From: Mycobacterium sp.
Lineage (GTDB): Bacteria > Actinomycetota > Actinomycetes > Mycobacteriales > Mycobacteriaceae
Assembly: GCA_025965975.1 (NCBI GenBank)
Contig: JAOPVX010000062.1
Coordinates: 1-44,404, forward strand
Direction: 5' to 3'
DNA: 44,404 nucleotides
The translations under genes were made by a program, and so were the position numbers. Shown in pieces: positions 1 through 9,160 of this stretch; the stretch's first letter is position 1, and the number at the start of each line of letters is the position of its first letter. The notes beneath the pieces were generated by a model. That model saw only the letters and a program-made list of their open reading frames with translations. It made no database searches and was not told the origin of the DNA.

Positions 1-959
1 TGACCAATCTCGGCGGCCGTCAGCAGGAACTCGACAATGCCGTCATCGGTCGCTCCGGGGACGAACCGTGAGTAATAGTGCAGCACCGCGGGAATGACGC
101 CCGCTGCGCCGTTCGTCGGCGCCGTCACCACCCGACCGCCGCCTGCGTTCTCTTCATTGACGGCCAGCGCGTACACCGTCAGCCAGTCCATCGCGTAGAG
201 CGGGTCATCGGGGTCCAGTTTCTCGGCTAGCAAATGGGCACGGCGTCGCACATTCAACGCACCGGGCAACGTTCCGCCGGCATTCAAACCCGCCTCGACA
301 CATTCGCGCATGGCCGACCAGATGCGCAGCAGCCCTGCCCGCAGATCCGGTTCGCGGTCCAGGGCGGCTTCGTTGCGGGCCGTCAGGTCGGCGATGCTGC
401 AGCCGTTGTTGGTCGCCAGCGCGACGAGTTCGGCCGCGGAGCCGAATGGATACGGGACGGGTGTGTCCTCGCGCGGGCCCGACTTGGCTTCCTGCTCGTC
501 GACGACGAACCCGCCGCCAACCGAGTAGTACACCCGACGGCTCAGCTCCTCCCCGGCAGCATCGAAGGCCAGGAACACCATGCCGTTGCTGTGAAAGTCC
601 ATGGCTTGCAACAACAAAACGATGTCGGTGGAGTGGTCGAAATCGATGGTGCGAGTGCCGGCCAGGAGCAGCTTTCCGCCCGCGTTAATCTCCTCGACCC
701 TCGCTTTCGCGCGGACTGGATCGACTGTCTCGGGTGCACTGCCTTCCAGCCCGAGTACGACCGCGCCCGGCGTGCCGTGTCCGGCGCCGGTGGCACCCAG
801 TGAGCCGTAGAGCTCGACTCGTACCCGCGCCACGTTCGACAGCAGCCCGTCGGCGGCGAGATGATGGGCGAACCGGCCCGCGGCACGCATGGGACCGACG
901 GTGTGCGAGCTCGACGGCCCGATAACGATGGAAAACAGGTCTAAGACTGAAACGGCCAT
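1..959 (-). CDS. sdaA: L-serine ammonia-lyase (L-serine dehydratase), 3' end outside the window
   Basis: The gene deaminates L-serine to pyruvate and ammonia using an iron-sulfur cluster (family knowledge). It reads without interruption for 319 codons from the ATG at 959 and runs off the left edge, so the C-terminal part, where the cluster-binding cysteines of the family lie, is not visible. Seen directly are the N-terminal segment [14 protein letters not shown], the hallmark of the family, and further in [18 protein letters not shown], the start of the catalytic alpha domain. Both domains therefore lie on one chain, as in other single-polypeptide bacterial enzymes. It sits 19 bases downstream of cwsA on the same strand and may be co-transcribed with it. 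The identification is firm; only the C-terminus is unknown. Confidence 0.93.
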   Translation of the reverse strand, partial: MAVSVLDLFSIVIGPSSSHTVGPMRAAGRFAHHLAADGLLSNVARVRVELYGSLGATGAGHGTPGAVVLGLEGSAPETVDPVRAKARVEEINAGGKLLLAGTRTIDFDHSTDIVLLLQAMDFHSNGMVFLAFDAAGEELSRRVYYSVGGGFVVDEQEAKSGPREDTPVPYPFGSAAELVALATNNGCSIADLTARNEAALDREPDLRAGLLRIWSAMRECVEAGLNAGGTLPGALNVRRRAHLLAEKLDPDDPLYAMDWLTVYALAVNEENAGGGRVVTAPTNGAAGVIPAVLHYYSRFVPGATDDGIVEFLLTAAEIG

Positions 960-978
960 GCGCTACGCCTACAGCAAA

Positions 979-1401
979 CTACGGCTTGGGAACCACGTCG
1001 ACGCTGGGCGGGAGCGGCGACGGTTCGGGCTGCATCGACCTGCGCACGATCGTGAACGCCACCGCTCCCCCGGCCAGCACCACGGCGCCCACGGCGGCCA
1101 ACACCAACGGCCGCCGCCTGCGTTTGGGCTTGCGTGCCTCGGCGATCACCTGGGGAAGGTTCGCGAGAACCTCCTGTGCCGCCATGAGCTCCTGCGCGAT
1201 GGTTTCCTGCGCTTCTCCGAACTCCTTGGCGAGCCGGCTCTTGTCAATGCGACGGCGGACACTGCTGGCAGCTGACTGCGCGCCCTGCCAGCTCAGCCCC
1301 ACCGTGCCGCGCGTGACGTCGACCGGTCCGACCGCGGAGTACTTCAGGCCGCGGCTCAACCGCTGGCTCGGCGTCAACCGGGCGTCCGTCTTGGAGCTCA
1401 T
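979..1401 (-). CDS. cwsA: Cell wall synthesis protein CwsA
   Basis: Small mycobacterial membrane protein (140 aa) that in M. tuberculosis and M. smegmatis interacts with CrgA and Wag31 and helps polar peptidoglycan synthesis (established for the family). Seen here: a basic N-terminus, the block SAVGPVDVTRG near residue 20, a charged helical middle rich in QE and A (AQETIAQELMAAQEVLANLPQ), a basic patch KPKRRRR, one membrane helix (LVLAAVGAVVLAGGAVAF) and a short proline-rich tail. The ATG at 1401 was chosen because the 38 codons upstream read as junk while the conserved sequence starts at MSSK. It is divergent from ppiA and close to sdaA. Its partner crgA lies 1.2 kb away, as in other mycobacteria. 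Confidence 0.92.
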   Translation of the reverse strand: MSSKTDARLTPSQRLSRGLKYSAVGPVDVTRGTVGLSWQGAQSAASSVRRRIDKSRLAKEFGEAQETIAQELMAAQEVLANLPQVIAEARKPKRRRRPLVLAAVGAVVLAGGAVAFTIVRRSMQPEPSPLPPSVDVVPKP

Positions 1402-1501
1402 GTCCACCTCTTTCGCGGCGTAATCTTCAATCGTCATCCAGCCTGCCATCAAGTGCGACCCCGCGTAGGCCGTTAGACGGCGGGTGGCACACTGGCATCC
1501 C

Positions 1502-2029
1502 GTGACGAGCCCCATTCAGACAGCGACCGCGACCCTGCACACCAACCGCGGCGACATCAAGATCGCACTGTTCGGAAACCACGCCCCCAAAACGGTCGCG
1601 AACTTCGTCGGATTGGCGCAGGGCAACAAGGACTACAGCACCGAGAACGCTTCGGGCGGCTCGTCCGGACCGTTCTACGACGGCGCGGTCTTCCACCGCG
1701 TGATCGACGGCTTCATGATCCAGGGCGGCGACCCGACCGGCACCGGCCGCGGCGGCCCCGGATACCAGTTCGCCGACGAGTTCCACCCCGAGCTTCAGTT
1801 CGACAAGGCCTATCTGCTCGCGATGGCCAACGCGGGGCCAGGCACCAACGGCTCACAGTTCTTCATCACCGTCGGCAAGACACCCCATCTCACCCGGAAA
1901 CACACGATCTTCGGGGAGGTTGTCGAGCCCGAGTCGCAGAAGGTCGTCGACGCCATCGCCACCACGGCCACCGACCGCAGCGACCGGCCGACCGATCCGG
2001 TGGTGATCGAGTCGATCACGGTCTCCTGA
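1502..2029 (+). CDS. ppiA: Cyclophilin-type peptidyl-prolyl cis-trans isomerase A
   Basis: Cytoplasmic cyclophilin that catalyses isomerisation of X-Pro bonds during folding. The whole 175-residue protein is one cyclophilin domain. Visible signatures are [14 protein letters not shown] (catalytic Arg and Phe region), [31 protein letters not shown] and HTIFGEV. It is nearly identical in pattern to Rv0009 of M. tuberculosis. The start is not certain: GTG at 1502 gives [16 protein letters not shown], and an in-frame GTG at 1484 would add six residues (MAHWHP). I chose 1502 because conservation begins there. The gene is divergent from cwsA, leaving about 100 bases for two promoters. Confidence 0.95.
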   Translation: MTSPIQTATATLHTNRGDIKIALFGNHAPKTVANFVGLAQGNKDYSTENASGGSSGPFYDGAVFHRVIDGFMIQGGDPTGTGRGGPGYQFADEFHPELQFDKAYLLAMANAGPGTNGSQFFITVGKTPHLTRKHTIFGEVVEPESQKVVDAIATTATDRSDRPTDPVVIESITVS

Positions 2030-2042
2030 CGCTGCAGGCGAC

Positions 2043-2100
2043 TCAGCGGGAGCCGGCGTAGCCGGCGGCAGTCAGCGGGAGCCGGCGTAGCCGGCGGCAG
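2043..2100. repeat. 29-bp perfect tandem duplication over the end of the Rv0010c-like gene
   Basis: Bases 2043-2071 and 2072-2100 are identical 29-bp units, each beginning TCAGCGGGAGCC. The right-hand copy encodes the last codons and TGA stop of the minus-strand membrane protein gene; the left-hand copy repeats those codons just after the stop. Each unit contains GCCGGC-GTA-GCCGGC, which can also fold as a hairpin. Since 29 is not a multiple of three, the extra copy is out of frame and harmless to the protein. Confidence 0.9.
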
Positions 2101-2491
2101 TCAGCGCGTCGAGGACGTTCAACGGGTCGGTGCCCAGATCCCATCGGGTGAAGACGAGCAGCCGATCGTCGGTCGTGTCGATCTCGAGCAGCCGCACCTT
2201 GCGGGCCAGTCGGCGGAACTCGGTGATGCGGATGATCTTGATGTCGCTGCGGCGCAACCGGTTTGTGCGCGACCAGCCTCGGATAACTAGCCTGTCGTCA
2301 CTAATTGCCAGTTTCGGTCGGGCGCGCCACGACAGGCTTGCAAACACAAGCAGTCCCATTGCGGCAATCCCCACCAGAATGCGGCCGGGCGCATCTGTGA
2401 TGAGCGTCACAGAGCCGGTAGCCAAGATAAGGCCGAATATCCCGCACGCTGCGATTCCGGGCACCGGCGGACCCCACTTAGTTTGCTGCAT
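2072..2491 (-). CDS. Conserved mycobacterial membrane protein (Rv0010c-like, PH-like domain)
   Basis: Protein of 139 residues in the position of Rv0010c of M. tuberculosis. Two membrane helices are visible near the N-terminus (GIAACGIFGLILATGSVTLI and ILVGIAAMGLLVFASL). A soluble half follows (RPKLAISDDRLVIRGW ... RLLEIDTTDDRLLVFTRWDLGTDPLNVLDALTAAGY) that resembles the bacterial PH-like domain found behind such helices. Function is not known. I chose the ATG at 2491 (MQQTKW), where conservation starts; an ATG-type extension up to 2536 adds unconvincing sequence. The last codons are part of a tandem duplication. It is in the same direction as crgA, with 155 bases between them that hold a DnaA-box match and two palindromes. 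Confidence 0.85.
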   Translation of the reverse strand: MQQTKWGPPVPGIAACGIFGLILATGSVTLITDAPGRILVGIAAMGLLVFASLSWRARPKLAISDDRLVIRGWSRTNRLRRSDIKIIRITEFRRLARKVRLLEIDTTDDRLLVFTRWDLGTDPLNVLDALTAAGYAGSR

Positions 2492-2526
2492 GGGTTCCCA
2501 ACACCCTTTTACCGTTGCTAATGAGG

Positions 2527-2535
2527 TTATCCACA
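2527..2535 (+). promoter_or_regulatory. Perfect DnaA-box match
   Basis: TTATCCACA matches the consensus DnaA box exactly and lies 36-44 bases upstream of the start codon of the Rv0010c-like gene. The surrounding block is the origin-proximal part of mycobacterial chromosomes, so a bound DnaA is plausible. A single 9-mer can also occur by chance. Confidence 0.4.
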
Positions 2536-2541
2536 AGTGCT

Positions 2542-2574
2542 ATCCCCAATGGGGATGAATCACATCAGTGTGAT
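2542..2574. promoter_or_regulatory. Two adjacent palindromes upstream of the Rv0010c-like gene
   Basis: ATCCCC-AAT-GGGGAT at 2542-2556 is followed two bases later by ATCACA-TCAG-TGTGAT at 2559-2574. Both have six-base perfect arms and short spacers typical of dimeric regulator sites. They lie in the 155-base gap between crgA and the membrane protein gene, next to the DnaA-box match. The regulator is unknown. Confidence 0.45.
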
Positions 2575-2646
2575 CTGATGACCACAAGGTTGCTAAACGG
2601 GTAACGTGCAGAGTCCAAGATAAATTCATACCAATGGTCGGTACGA

Positions 2647-2910
2647 CTACCGCCAGCGCATCGTGAGCAACAACCCCGTGATCATGAAAGCAAAGGCGAT
2701 CGCGTAGTTCCACGGACCTAGGTCGGCGAAGAACGGAATCGCGTTGGACGCGAGCTGGAACACCAGCAGCCAGACCAAGCCGATCAGCATCAAGCCGCAG
2801 AACAAAACCACGAACCACACGCTCGACGGCCCGGCCTTGACCTTGACTGGCGTCCGGTTCACCGGGTTGATGGTGAAGTCGTTCTTCTTGCGAACTTTGG
2901 ACTTGGGCAT
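2647..2910 (-). CDS. crgA: Cell division protein CrgA
   Basis: Small septal membrane protein (87 aa) that in mycobacteria recruits or stabilises FtsZ, FtsQ, FtsI and CwsA at the division site (family knowledge). The N-terminus [12 protein letters not shown] and the sequence up to VGPSSVWF-type motif (here AGPSSVWF) are diagnostic. Two membrane helices follow ([20 protein letters not shown] and [16 protein letters not shown]), with a short periplasmic loop that is a little shorter than in M. tuberculosis. The ATG at 2910 was chosen over one four codons upstream because MPKSK is the conserved start. The gene is divergent from the DUF881 gene. Confidence 0.95.
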   Translation of the reverse strand: MPKSKVRKKNDFTINPVNRTPVKVKAGPSSVWFVVLFCGLMLIGLVWLLVFQLASNAIPFFADLGPWNYAIAFAFMITGLLLTMRWR

Positions 2911-3009
2911 GGGTACCTTCACGGACAGTCGGGTTACACGGTGCGACGATGTAACTACGAGCCTAACGTAGCCGCCCTGCCAGCCCCGAATCCCGAAGAA
3001 GGGGAGCCG

Positions 3010-3759
3010 ATGGACCAGCCCAGACGTTCAGTGTGGCGCTTCGGCGTCCCGCTGGTGTGTCTGCTCGCTGGCCTGCTGCTGGCAGCCACCCACGGTGTTT
3101 CCGGCGGCGCCGAGATCCGGCGCAGCGACGCGCCCCGGCTGGTCGACCTGGTCCGCGAAGCCCAGCAGTCGGTGGACCGGCTCACTTCTGAGCGGGACTC
3201 GCTGGTGACCACGATCGACACCCACCACGGCGGGTCGCCGGGCGCCGACGCGGCGTTGGCGGCGATCACCAATCGCTCTGCACGGTTGGCGCTCGATGCG
3301 GGCCTGGACCCGATGGGTGGACCGGGTCTCGTCGTCACCCTCAACGATGCGCAGCGCGACGCGGAGGGCCGCTTCCCACGGGACGCCTCCCCCGACGATC
3401 TCGTGGTGCACCAGCAGGACATCGAGGCGGTGCTCAATGCGTTGTGGAGCGTCGGCGCCGAAGGCATCCAGATGCAGGATCAGCGGATCATCGGCACATC
3501 TGCGCCGCGATGTGTCGGCAACACGCTGCTGCTCAACGGCCGCACGTACAGCCCGCCATACGTCATCACCGCGATCGGCGACGCGGCCGCCATGCAGGCG
3601 GCGCTGGCGGCGTCACCATTGGTGGCTCTGTATAAGCAGTACGTCGTGCGGTTCGGGTTGGGCTACACCGAAGAACCCCGCACGGCGGTCCAATTGGTCG
3701 GGCACAACGAGCCGGTGCGGATGCGGTTCGCCAAGCCTGCTGGCCCCATCGGCTACTGA
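3010..3759 (+). CDS. DUF881 family membrane-anchored protein (Rv0012-like)
   Basis: Protein of 249 residues with one N-terminal membrane helix ([17 protein letters not shown]), then a short coiled-coil-like stretch ([26 protein letters not shown]) and an extracytoplasmic DUF881 domain. The domain is recognisable from [41 protein letters not shown] and [17 protein letters not shown]881 proteins sit beside division genes in Gram-positive bacteria; the exact role is unknown. The ATG at 3010 has a purine-rich ribosome site (GAAGAAGGGGAG) just upstream. An in-frame ATG at 2941 would add 23 residues before the conserved part. Confidence 0.88.
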   Translation: MDQPRRSVWRFGVPLVCLLAGLLLAATHGVSGGAEIRRSDAPRLVDLVREAQQSVDRLTSERDSLVTTIDTHHGGSPGADAALAAITNRSARLALDAGLDPMGGPGLVVTLNDAQRDAEGRFPRDASPDDLVVHQQDIEAVLNALWSVGAEGIQMQDQRIIGTSAPRCVGNTLLLNGRTYSPPYVITAIGDAAAMQAALAASPLVALYKQYVVRFGLGYTEEPRTAVQLVGHNEPVRMRFAKPAGPIGY

Positions 3760-3821
3760 CTCCAAGTCCATCAGGTCGACTCAGCGCAGAGCCAACATCG
3801 AGAGCCCAGTAGCCTGGGCTG

Positions 3822-4496
3822 ATGCAGGTCTTGGTCGTCGACAACTACGACAGCTTCGTGTTCAACCTGGTTCAGTACCTTGGTCAGCTCGGTGTGCACG
3901 CGCAGGTCTGGCGTAACGACGACGACCGCCTCACCACCGGCGACGACGTCGCAAAGGCCGCCGAACAGTTCGATGGCGTGCTGCTCTCCCCCGGACCGGG
4001 CACCCCCGAACGCGCCGGTGCCTCCATTCCGCTCGTCAACGCGTGTGCCGCGGCGAAGACCCCCCTGCTCGGGGTGTGCCTCGGCCACCAGGCCATCGGC
4101 GTGGCGTTCGGCGGCACCGTCGACCGCGCACCCGAGTTGCTGCACGGCAAAACCAGCACCGTCTACCACTCGAACGCCGGTGTGTTGCAAGGGCTTCCGG
4201 ACCCGTTCACCGCGACCCGCTACCACTCGCTGACGATCCTGCCGGACACCGTGCCCACCGACCTCGAGGTGATCGCGCGCACCGAGGGCGGCGTCATCAT
4301 GGGCGTGCGCCACGTCGAGCTGCCGATTCACGGTGTGCAGTTCCACCCCGAGTCGATCCTCACCGAAGGCGGCCATCGAATGCTGGCCAACTGGCTCGGC
4401 TACTGCGGCGCCGCGCCTGCGGAGTCCTTGGTGCGCCAGCTGGAGGACGAGGTGGCCAACGCCGTGCAGGCCGCTACGACGCGAAGCTCAGCGTGA
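3822..4496 (+). CDS. trpG: Glutamine amidotransferase subunit of anthranilate / aminodeoxychorismate synthase
   Basis: Class I glutamine amidotransferase that supplies ammonia from glutamine to the TrpE or PabB partner, feeding tryptophan or folate synthesis. The single domain of 224 residues carries the full catalytic triad: Cys86 in LLGVCLGHQAIG and His175/Glu177 in VQFHPESIL. The N-terminus VLVVDNYDSFVFNLVQYL is typical of TrpG/PabA. The same gene sits at this place in M. tuberculosis (Rv0013). No synthase partner is encoded nearby, so it may serve both pathways. Its last 23 bases overlap the end of pknB on the opposite strand. Confidence 0.94.
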   Translation: MQVLVVDNYDSFVFNLVQYLGQLGVHAQVWRNDDDRLTTGDDVAKAAEQFDGVLLSPGPGTPERAGASIPLVNACAAAKTPLLGVCLGHQAIGVAFGGTVDRAPELLHGKTSTVYHSNAGVLQGLPDPFTATRYHSLTILPDTVPTDLEVIARTEGGVIMGVRHVELPIHGVQFHPESILTEGGHRMLANWLGYCGAAPAESLVRQLEDEVANAVQAATTRSSA

Positions 4497-6351
4497 TGGG
4501 GTCCTCGAGCCTCACCGGCGTGCCCGCCACCGGGCTCTGAGTCACCACCGCGTTGGACCTCTGGCCGCTGTTCTGCACGTCGGGGCCTCTGATCAGCGGG
4601 CCCGTCCAGCCGTAGGCGTTGCGCAGGTTCGGCTCGACATCGGTCCAAAACCCTCCGCGCACGTCAGGCATGATGAACTGGTTGCCCTTGGACACCTGGA
4701 TCTGGATCACAGTGTCCAGCGGGACGGCGCCGCCCGCAGGCGGAACTGTGCCGACGACCTGGCCCTTCGGCGACGGACTGTCAACGTCGACCACCACGCT
4801 CTTCGTGAAGCCGGACGCGGTCAGAACCTGCTGCGCCGATTCGACGGTCTGGCTCTTCATGTCGGGGAGTGGTTTGCTCTCGGGTCCCGAGCCGACGACG
4901 ACGGTGATCTCGTTGGTGATCGCCGAGGTCTGGTTGGCCGGCGGGATCGTGGCGAGCACCTTGTCCTTCATCTCCGGCGTCGACGCTGACTGCGACTGCT
5001 TGAACTTGCCGAACCCGGCGTCGGTCAGCTTCTGGACGCAGTCGGCGTAGGTGAAGTTCTTGCAATCCAAGATCTCGCGCTGCTCGGGGCCGGTGGACAC
5101 GTTGATGGTGATCTCGTCGCCTGCGCTGACGGAGGTGTTCGCGTCCGGGTCCGTGTTGATGACGTGATCGGGCGGCACGGTGGAATCGGGCTTCTGCAAG
5201 GGGTTGACCTTGAAGCCTGCGTTCTGCAGCTTGGCGATCGCATCGGCCCTGACCATGTTGTGCACGTCAGGTACCTGCACATTGCGGGTGTTGCCGCCGA
5301 ACATGTTGATCGCGACCGTGACCACAACGGTGAGCACCGCCAGCACCGCGACCGCGATGAGCCAGCGGCCCACCGAGCCGCCGCGTTCCCTCTCCGCGTA
5401 ACCGGACTGCTGCGCCGGCAGGTGCTCGGTCGGCGGTGTCCGGTCATGCGTCGGCGTCGAAGACAGCAGCGAGGTGCGTTCGGCGTCGGTGAGAACCTTC
5501 GGTGCGTCGGGCGCCTCGCCGCTGTGCACCCGCACCAGGTCTGTGCGCATCTCGGCGGCGGTCTGGTAGCGATTCTCGGGGTTCTTGGCCAGCGCCTTGA
5601 GCACCACGGCGTCCAGTTCGGGGGCGATGTCGTTGTGGCGCTGCGACGGCGGCACCGGATCCTCGCGCACATGCTGGTAGGCCACCGCGACGGGCGAGTC
5701 ACCGGTGAAAGGTGGTTCACTCGTGAGGATTTCGTAGAGCACGCAGCCCAGCGAGTAAACGTCGGAGCGGGCGTCGACCTTTTCGCCGCGGGCTTGCTCG
5801 GGCGACAGGTACTGCGCCGTGCCGATCACCGCGGCGGTCTGGGTCACGCTGTTGGCATCGGCCAGCGCGCGAGCGATACCGAAGTCCATCACCTTCACCG
5901 CGCCGGCCTTGCTGATCATGATGTTCGCGGGTTTGACGTCACGGTGGATGATGCCGTGCTGATGGCTGAAGTTCAGCGCCTGGCAGGCGTCGGCGATCAC
6001 CTCGATCGCCCGCTTGGACGGCATCGGGCCCTCGGTCTGCACGATGTCGCGCAGCGTGACCCCGTCGACGTATTCCATCACGATGTACGGCAGCGGCCCG
6101 GTCGCGGTCTCCGCCTCCCCGGTGTCATACACCGCGACGATGGCCGGATGGTTCAGTGCCGCCGCGTTCTGCGCCTCGCGGCGGAACCGCAAATAGAAGC
6201 TGGGATCGCGGGCCAGGTCGGCGCGCAGCACCTTGACGGCGACGTCGCGGTGCAACCGCAGATCGCGCGCCAAATGGACCTCGGACATGCCGCCGAAGCC
6301 GAGGATCTCGCCGATTTCGTACCGGTCGGACAGGTGTTGCGGGGTGGTCAT
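4474..6351 (-). CDS. pknB: Serine/threonine protein kinase PknB with PASTA domains
   Basis: Essential receptor kinase that senses muropeptides or lipid II and adjusts cell-wall synthesis and division. The intracellular kinase domain (about 1-280) has the glycine loop [10 protein letters not shown], Lys40, HRD with Asp138, DFG at 156 and activation-loop Thr170 and Thr172 in [14 protein letters not shown] juxtamembrane linker leads to one membrane helix near 332-352, followed by four PASTA repeats to residue 625. The ATG at 6351 overlaps the pknA stop as ATGA; an ATG two codons earlier (6357) also exists. PASTA 2 contains a Cys-x7-Cys pair ([11 protein letters not shown]), the only cysteines in the extracellular part. 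The end overlaps trpG by 23 bases. Confidence 0.97.
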   Translation of the reverse strand: MTTPQHLSDRYEIGEILGFGGMSEVHLARDLRLHRDVAVKVLRADLARDPSFYLRFRREAQNAAALNHPAIVAVYDTGEAETATGPLPYIVMEYVDGVTLRDIVQTEGPMPSKRAIEVIADACQALNFSHQHGIIHRDVKPANIMISKAGAVKVMDFGIARALADANSVTQTAAVIGTAQYLSPEQARGEKVDARSDVYSLGCVLYEILTSEPPFTGDSPVAVAYQHVREDPVPPSQRHNDIAPELDAVVLKALAKNPENRYQTAAEMRTDLVRVHSGEAPDAPKVLTDAERTSLLSSTPTHDRTPPTEHLPAQQSGYAERERGGSVGRWLIAVAVLAVLTVVVTVAINMFGGNTRNVQVPDVHNMVRADAIAKLQNAGFKVNPLQKPDSTVPPDHVINTDPDANTSVSAGDEITINVSTGPEQREILDCKNFTYADCVQKLTDAGFGKFKQSQSASTPEMKDKVLATIPPANQTSAITNEITVVVGSGPESKPLPDMKSQTVESAQQVLTASGFTKSVVVDVDSPSPKGQVVGTVPPAGGAVPLDTVIQIQVSKGNQFIMPDVRGGFWTDVEPNLRNAYGWTGPLIRGPDVQNSGQRSNAVVTQSPVAGTPVRLEDPITLSFAS

Positions 6352-7688
6352 TGCCATGTCTGTTCTGAAGCTTGTTGTCGCCGGCTTTCCGGCTCCGGGG
6401 CCGAGGGCGTCACCTGCACCGTTGCGGGTGACGCGATCGTGTCGATTCGGGTTACCCCGATTCTTAGTCCACCATCACCTACGGTGCCCTCATCGGTCCA
6501 ACCGGGCATCGCCGTTGGCGACTGGAACGGGGTTGTCTGGGTGATCGTATTCGTCACTGTCGGCGGCGGTGTCTTCTGGGCCTTGTGGTCCTGTGCGTTG
6601 AGGACGATCAGAATGGCGATGACGATCGCGAGCGCGCCGAGCACGCCGGCCGCCCATAGCAGCGCGCGCTGACCCGACGAGAACGTGCGCCGTGGCGGGG
6701 GAGTGCGGTGGCTGCCGGTCGCGGGCCGTGCCCTGGCGGTCGTTGTCGGTGTCCGCCCGGTGAGGTCCGCCGCGGCACGGGCCTGCGCGGCCGACGGTAC
6801 GGCCGCCGGCGTCGCCCGGCCGATGGATGGGGCCTGGTTCGGACGCGGCGGCCGTCGGCCCGACCGCACCGCGGCCACCGCGTCGGCGAACGGCCCGCCG
6901 GAGCGGTACCGCATGCCGGGATTCTTCACCAGCGTGATCTCGATGAGCTCGCGAACGTTGGGGGGCAGGTCGGCGGGCAGCGGGGGCGGCGCTTCCTTGA
7001 TGTGCTTCATGGCCACCGTCAGCGCGCCGTCGCCGGTGAACGGTCGTTTGCCCGAAACCGATTCGTAGCCAACAACTCCCAGCGAGTACACATCGCTCGC
7101 CGCGGTGGCGTCGTGGCCCAGCGCCTGCTCCGGTGCGATGTACTGGGCGGTCCCCATCACCATGCCGGTCTGGGTGACCGGAGCCGAGTCGACGGCCTTG
7201 GCGATGCCGAAGTCGGTGAGTTTCACCTGACCGGTCGGCGTGATGAGGATGTTGCCCGGCTTGACGTCGCGGTGCACCAGGCCCGCGGTGTGGGCGATCT
7301 GCAGGGCTCGGCCCGTCTGCTCGAGCATGTCAAGGGCGTGCCGGAGCGAGAGCCGACCGGTGCGCTTGAGCACCGAGTTCAGCGGTTCACCGTTAACCAG
7401 TTCCATCACCAGGTACGCGGTGCGGCCCTCACCGTCCATCTCGGTCTCGCCGTAGTCGTACACGCTGGCGATGCCCGGGTGGTTGAGCATCGCGACGGTG
7501 CGGGCCTCGGCGCGGAACCGCTCGACGAACTCAGGGTCGGTGGAGTATTCGGCCTTGAGCACCTTGACGGCGACGCGGCGGCCCAACCGCGAGTCCACGC
7601 CCTCCCACACCTGGCCCATGCCGCCGGTGGCGATCAGCCGCTGCAGCCGGTAACGACCGGAGAGCGTCACTCCAACGCGCGGGCTCAT
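6348..7688 (-). CDS. pknA: Serine/threonine protein kinase PknA
   Basis: Transmembrane kinase controlling cell shape and division together with PknB. The kinase domain (about 1-280) shows TGGMGQVW, Lys42, HRDVKPGNI with Asp141, DFG at 159, and activation-loop Thr172/Thr174 ([13 protein letters not shown]). A proline- and alanine-rich linker follows, then a membrane helix ([21 protein letters not shown]) and a short extracellular tail of about 75 residues without PASTA repeats, as in the M. tuberculosis protein. The start ATG at 7688 overlaps the pbpA stop (ATGA), and the end overlaps the pknB start in the same way, so translation is probably coupled along the operon. Confidence 0.97.
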   Translation of the reverse strand: MSPRVGVTLSGRYRLQRLIATGGMGQVWEGVDSRLGRRVAVKVLKAEYSTDPEFVERFRAEARTVAMLNHPGIASVYDYGETEMDGEGRTAYLVMELVNGEPLNSVLKRTGRLSLRHALDMLEQTGRALQIAHTAGLVHRDVKPGNILITPTGQVKLTDFGIAKAVDSAPVTQTGMVMGTAQYIAPEQALGHDATAASDVYSLGVVGYESVSGKRPFTGDGALTVAMKHIKEAPPPLPADLPPNVRELIEITLVKNPGMRYRSGGPFADAVAAVRSGRRPPRPNQAPSIGRATPAAVPSAAQARAAADLTGRTPTTTARARPATGSHRTPPPRRTFSSGQRALLWAAGVLGALAIVIAILIVLNAQDHKAQKTPPPTVTNTITQTTPFQSPTAMPGWTDEGTVGDGGLRIGVTRIDTIASPATVQVTPSAPEPESRRQQASEQTWQ

Positions 7689-9160
7689 GATCCCTCCCGC
7701 AGGGCCGCCGCGATGGTTGCGCGCCCGATGGGTGCGGCCAGGGCACCGCCGGTGGCAGACAGCCGGTCACCGCCGTTCTCGACCAGGACGGCGACTGCAA
7801 CCTTGGGCGCCGATGCCGGCGCGAAGGCGATATACCAGGCGTGCGGCGGGGTGTTGCGCGGATCTGTACCGTGCTCCGCCGTGCCGGTCTTCGATGCAAT
7901 CTGCACGCCGGCGATGGCTCCCTTCTGCTGCGTCACCTGCTCGGCGGCGACCATCAAGTCCGTAAGTGTATTCGCGACCTGCTCGGACACCGCCCGGCGC
8001 TCTTCGCTCGGGGCCGTCGTGCTGATGTTCGCGAGGTCGGGTCCCTTCAGACTATCGATTAGATACGGTCGCATGGTCACCCCTTTATTCGCGATGGTTG
8101 CGGCGACCAGCGCGTTCTCCAGTGGTGTCAGTGCAACATCTTTCTGCCCGATGCTCGACATGCCCAGGGCGGCGGCGTCGCTGATCGGGCCAACGGTGGA
8201 TTGAGCCACCTGAAGTGGAATCGTCGGGGGAGGGCTGTCCAGCCCGAACGCCAGCGCGGTTGACCTCAACGCGTCGGCGCCCGTGTTGATGCCGAGTTGG
8301 ACGAAGGCGGTGTTGCACGACTTCGCGAACGCGTCGCGCAAGGAGGCGGTTGGGCCGGCGCCGCACGACGCGCCGCCGAAATTCGCCAGCGTTGCCGTGC
8401 TGTCCGGCAACGCGATCTGGGACGAAGCGGTCAATTGGGTGTTCTCGGTGGCGCCCGACTGCAGCGCGGCCGCAGTTGTGATGACCTTGAAGGTAGACCC
8501 AGGCGGGTAGGTCTCCGAGATGGCACGGTTCAGCAGCGGCGAATCGGGGTTGTCACGCAGATGCTGCCACTCGGTGGACTGTTCCTGAATGTCATGGGTA
8601 GCCAGCAGATTCGGGTCGTACGACGGCGCCGAGACCATCGCGAGGACCTTGCCGGTCGACGGCTCCAGCGCGACCACCGCACCCTTGCACGGACCGCTGC
8701 AACCGCGCTCCATCGCATCCCAGGCCGCCTGCTGCACCTGCGGATTGATAGTGGTCGCGACATTGCCGCCACGTGGATCGCGGCCGGTGAAGAAGTCGGC
8801 CAGCCGCCGACCGAACAGCCGCTGGTCGGAGCCGTTGAGGATGGTGTCCTCGGCGCGTTCCAGCCCTGTGCTCGAATAGCTCAGCGAATAGAACCCGGTG
8901 ACAGGGGCGTAGGTCAGCGGGTTGGGGTAAACGCGAAGGAAGCGGAACCGGCCGTTGGTCGATATGGAGTAGGCGAGCAACTGGCCACCTGCGGAAATCT
9001 GGCCGCGCTGGCGTGAGTACTCGTCGAGCAGCACCCGCTGGTTACGCGGATCCGCGCGCAGCCCGCCGGCCGTAAAGACCTGTGTCAGTGTGGCATTGGC
9101 TAACAACAGCACGATCAGCACCATGATCGTCACGGCTATGCGGCGCAGCGAGGTGTTCAT
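7685..9160 (-). CDS. pbpA: Penicillin-binding protein A (class B transpeptidase)
   Basis: Periplasmic, membrane-anchored DD-transpeptidase that cross-links peptidoglycan together with the SEDS protein encoded just upstream. The 491-residue protein has one N-terminal helix ([18 protein letters not shown]), a dimerisation domain and a transpeptidase domain with all three motifs: Ser222-T-F-Lys225, Ser281-C-Asn283 and Lys424-Thr-Gly. Cysteines at 154/158 and 266/282 lie outside the membrane and could form disulfides. I chose the ATG at 9160 because it makes the same ATGA overlap with the rodA stop that is seen at every junction of this operon and is followed directly by the signal-anchor; the longer reading frame upstream is the shadow of rodA. 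Confidence 0.96.
   Translation of the reverse strand: MNTSLRRIAVTIMVLIVLLLANATLTQVFTAGGLRADPRNQRVLLDEYSRQRGQISAGGQLLAYSISTNGRFRFLRVYPNPLTYAPVTGFYSLSYSSTGLERAEDTILNGSDQRLFGRRLADFFTGRDPRGGNVATTINPQVQQAAWDAMERGCSGPCKGAVVALEPSTGKVLAMVSAPSYDPNLLATHDIQEQSTEWQHLRDNPDSPLLNRAISETYPPGSTFKVITTAAALQSGATENTQLTASSQIALPDSTATLANFGGASCGAGPTASLRDAFAKSCNTAFVQLGINTGADALRSTALAFGLDSPPPTIPLQVAQSTVGPISDAAALGMSSIGQKDVALTPLENALVAATIANKGVTMRPYLIDSLKGPDLANISTTAPSEERRAVSEQVANTLTDLMVAAEQVTQQKGAIAGVQIASKTGTAEHGTDPRNTPPHAWYIAFAPASAPKVAVAVLVENGGDRLSATGGALAAPIGRATIAAALREGS

Noticed and set aside
5701-5720. Further TGAACC-like motif (GGTTCA on the plus strand) inside pknB
   Set aside because: Inside a coding region and without a CGT at the right distance.
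5164-6672. 502-codon open frame on the plus strand opposite pknB and pknA
   Set aside because: Rich in Arg, His, Gly and Val without familiar motifs; it is the complement of two certain kinase genes with GC-rich third positions.
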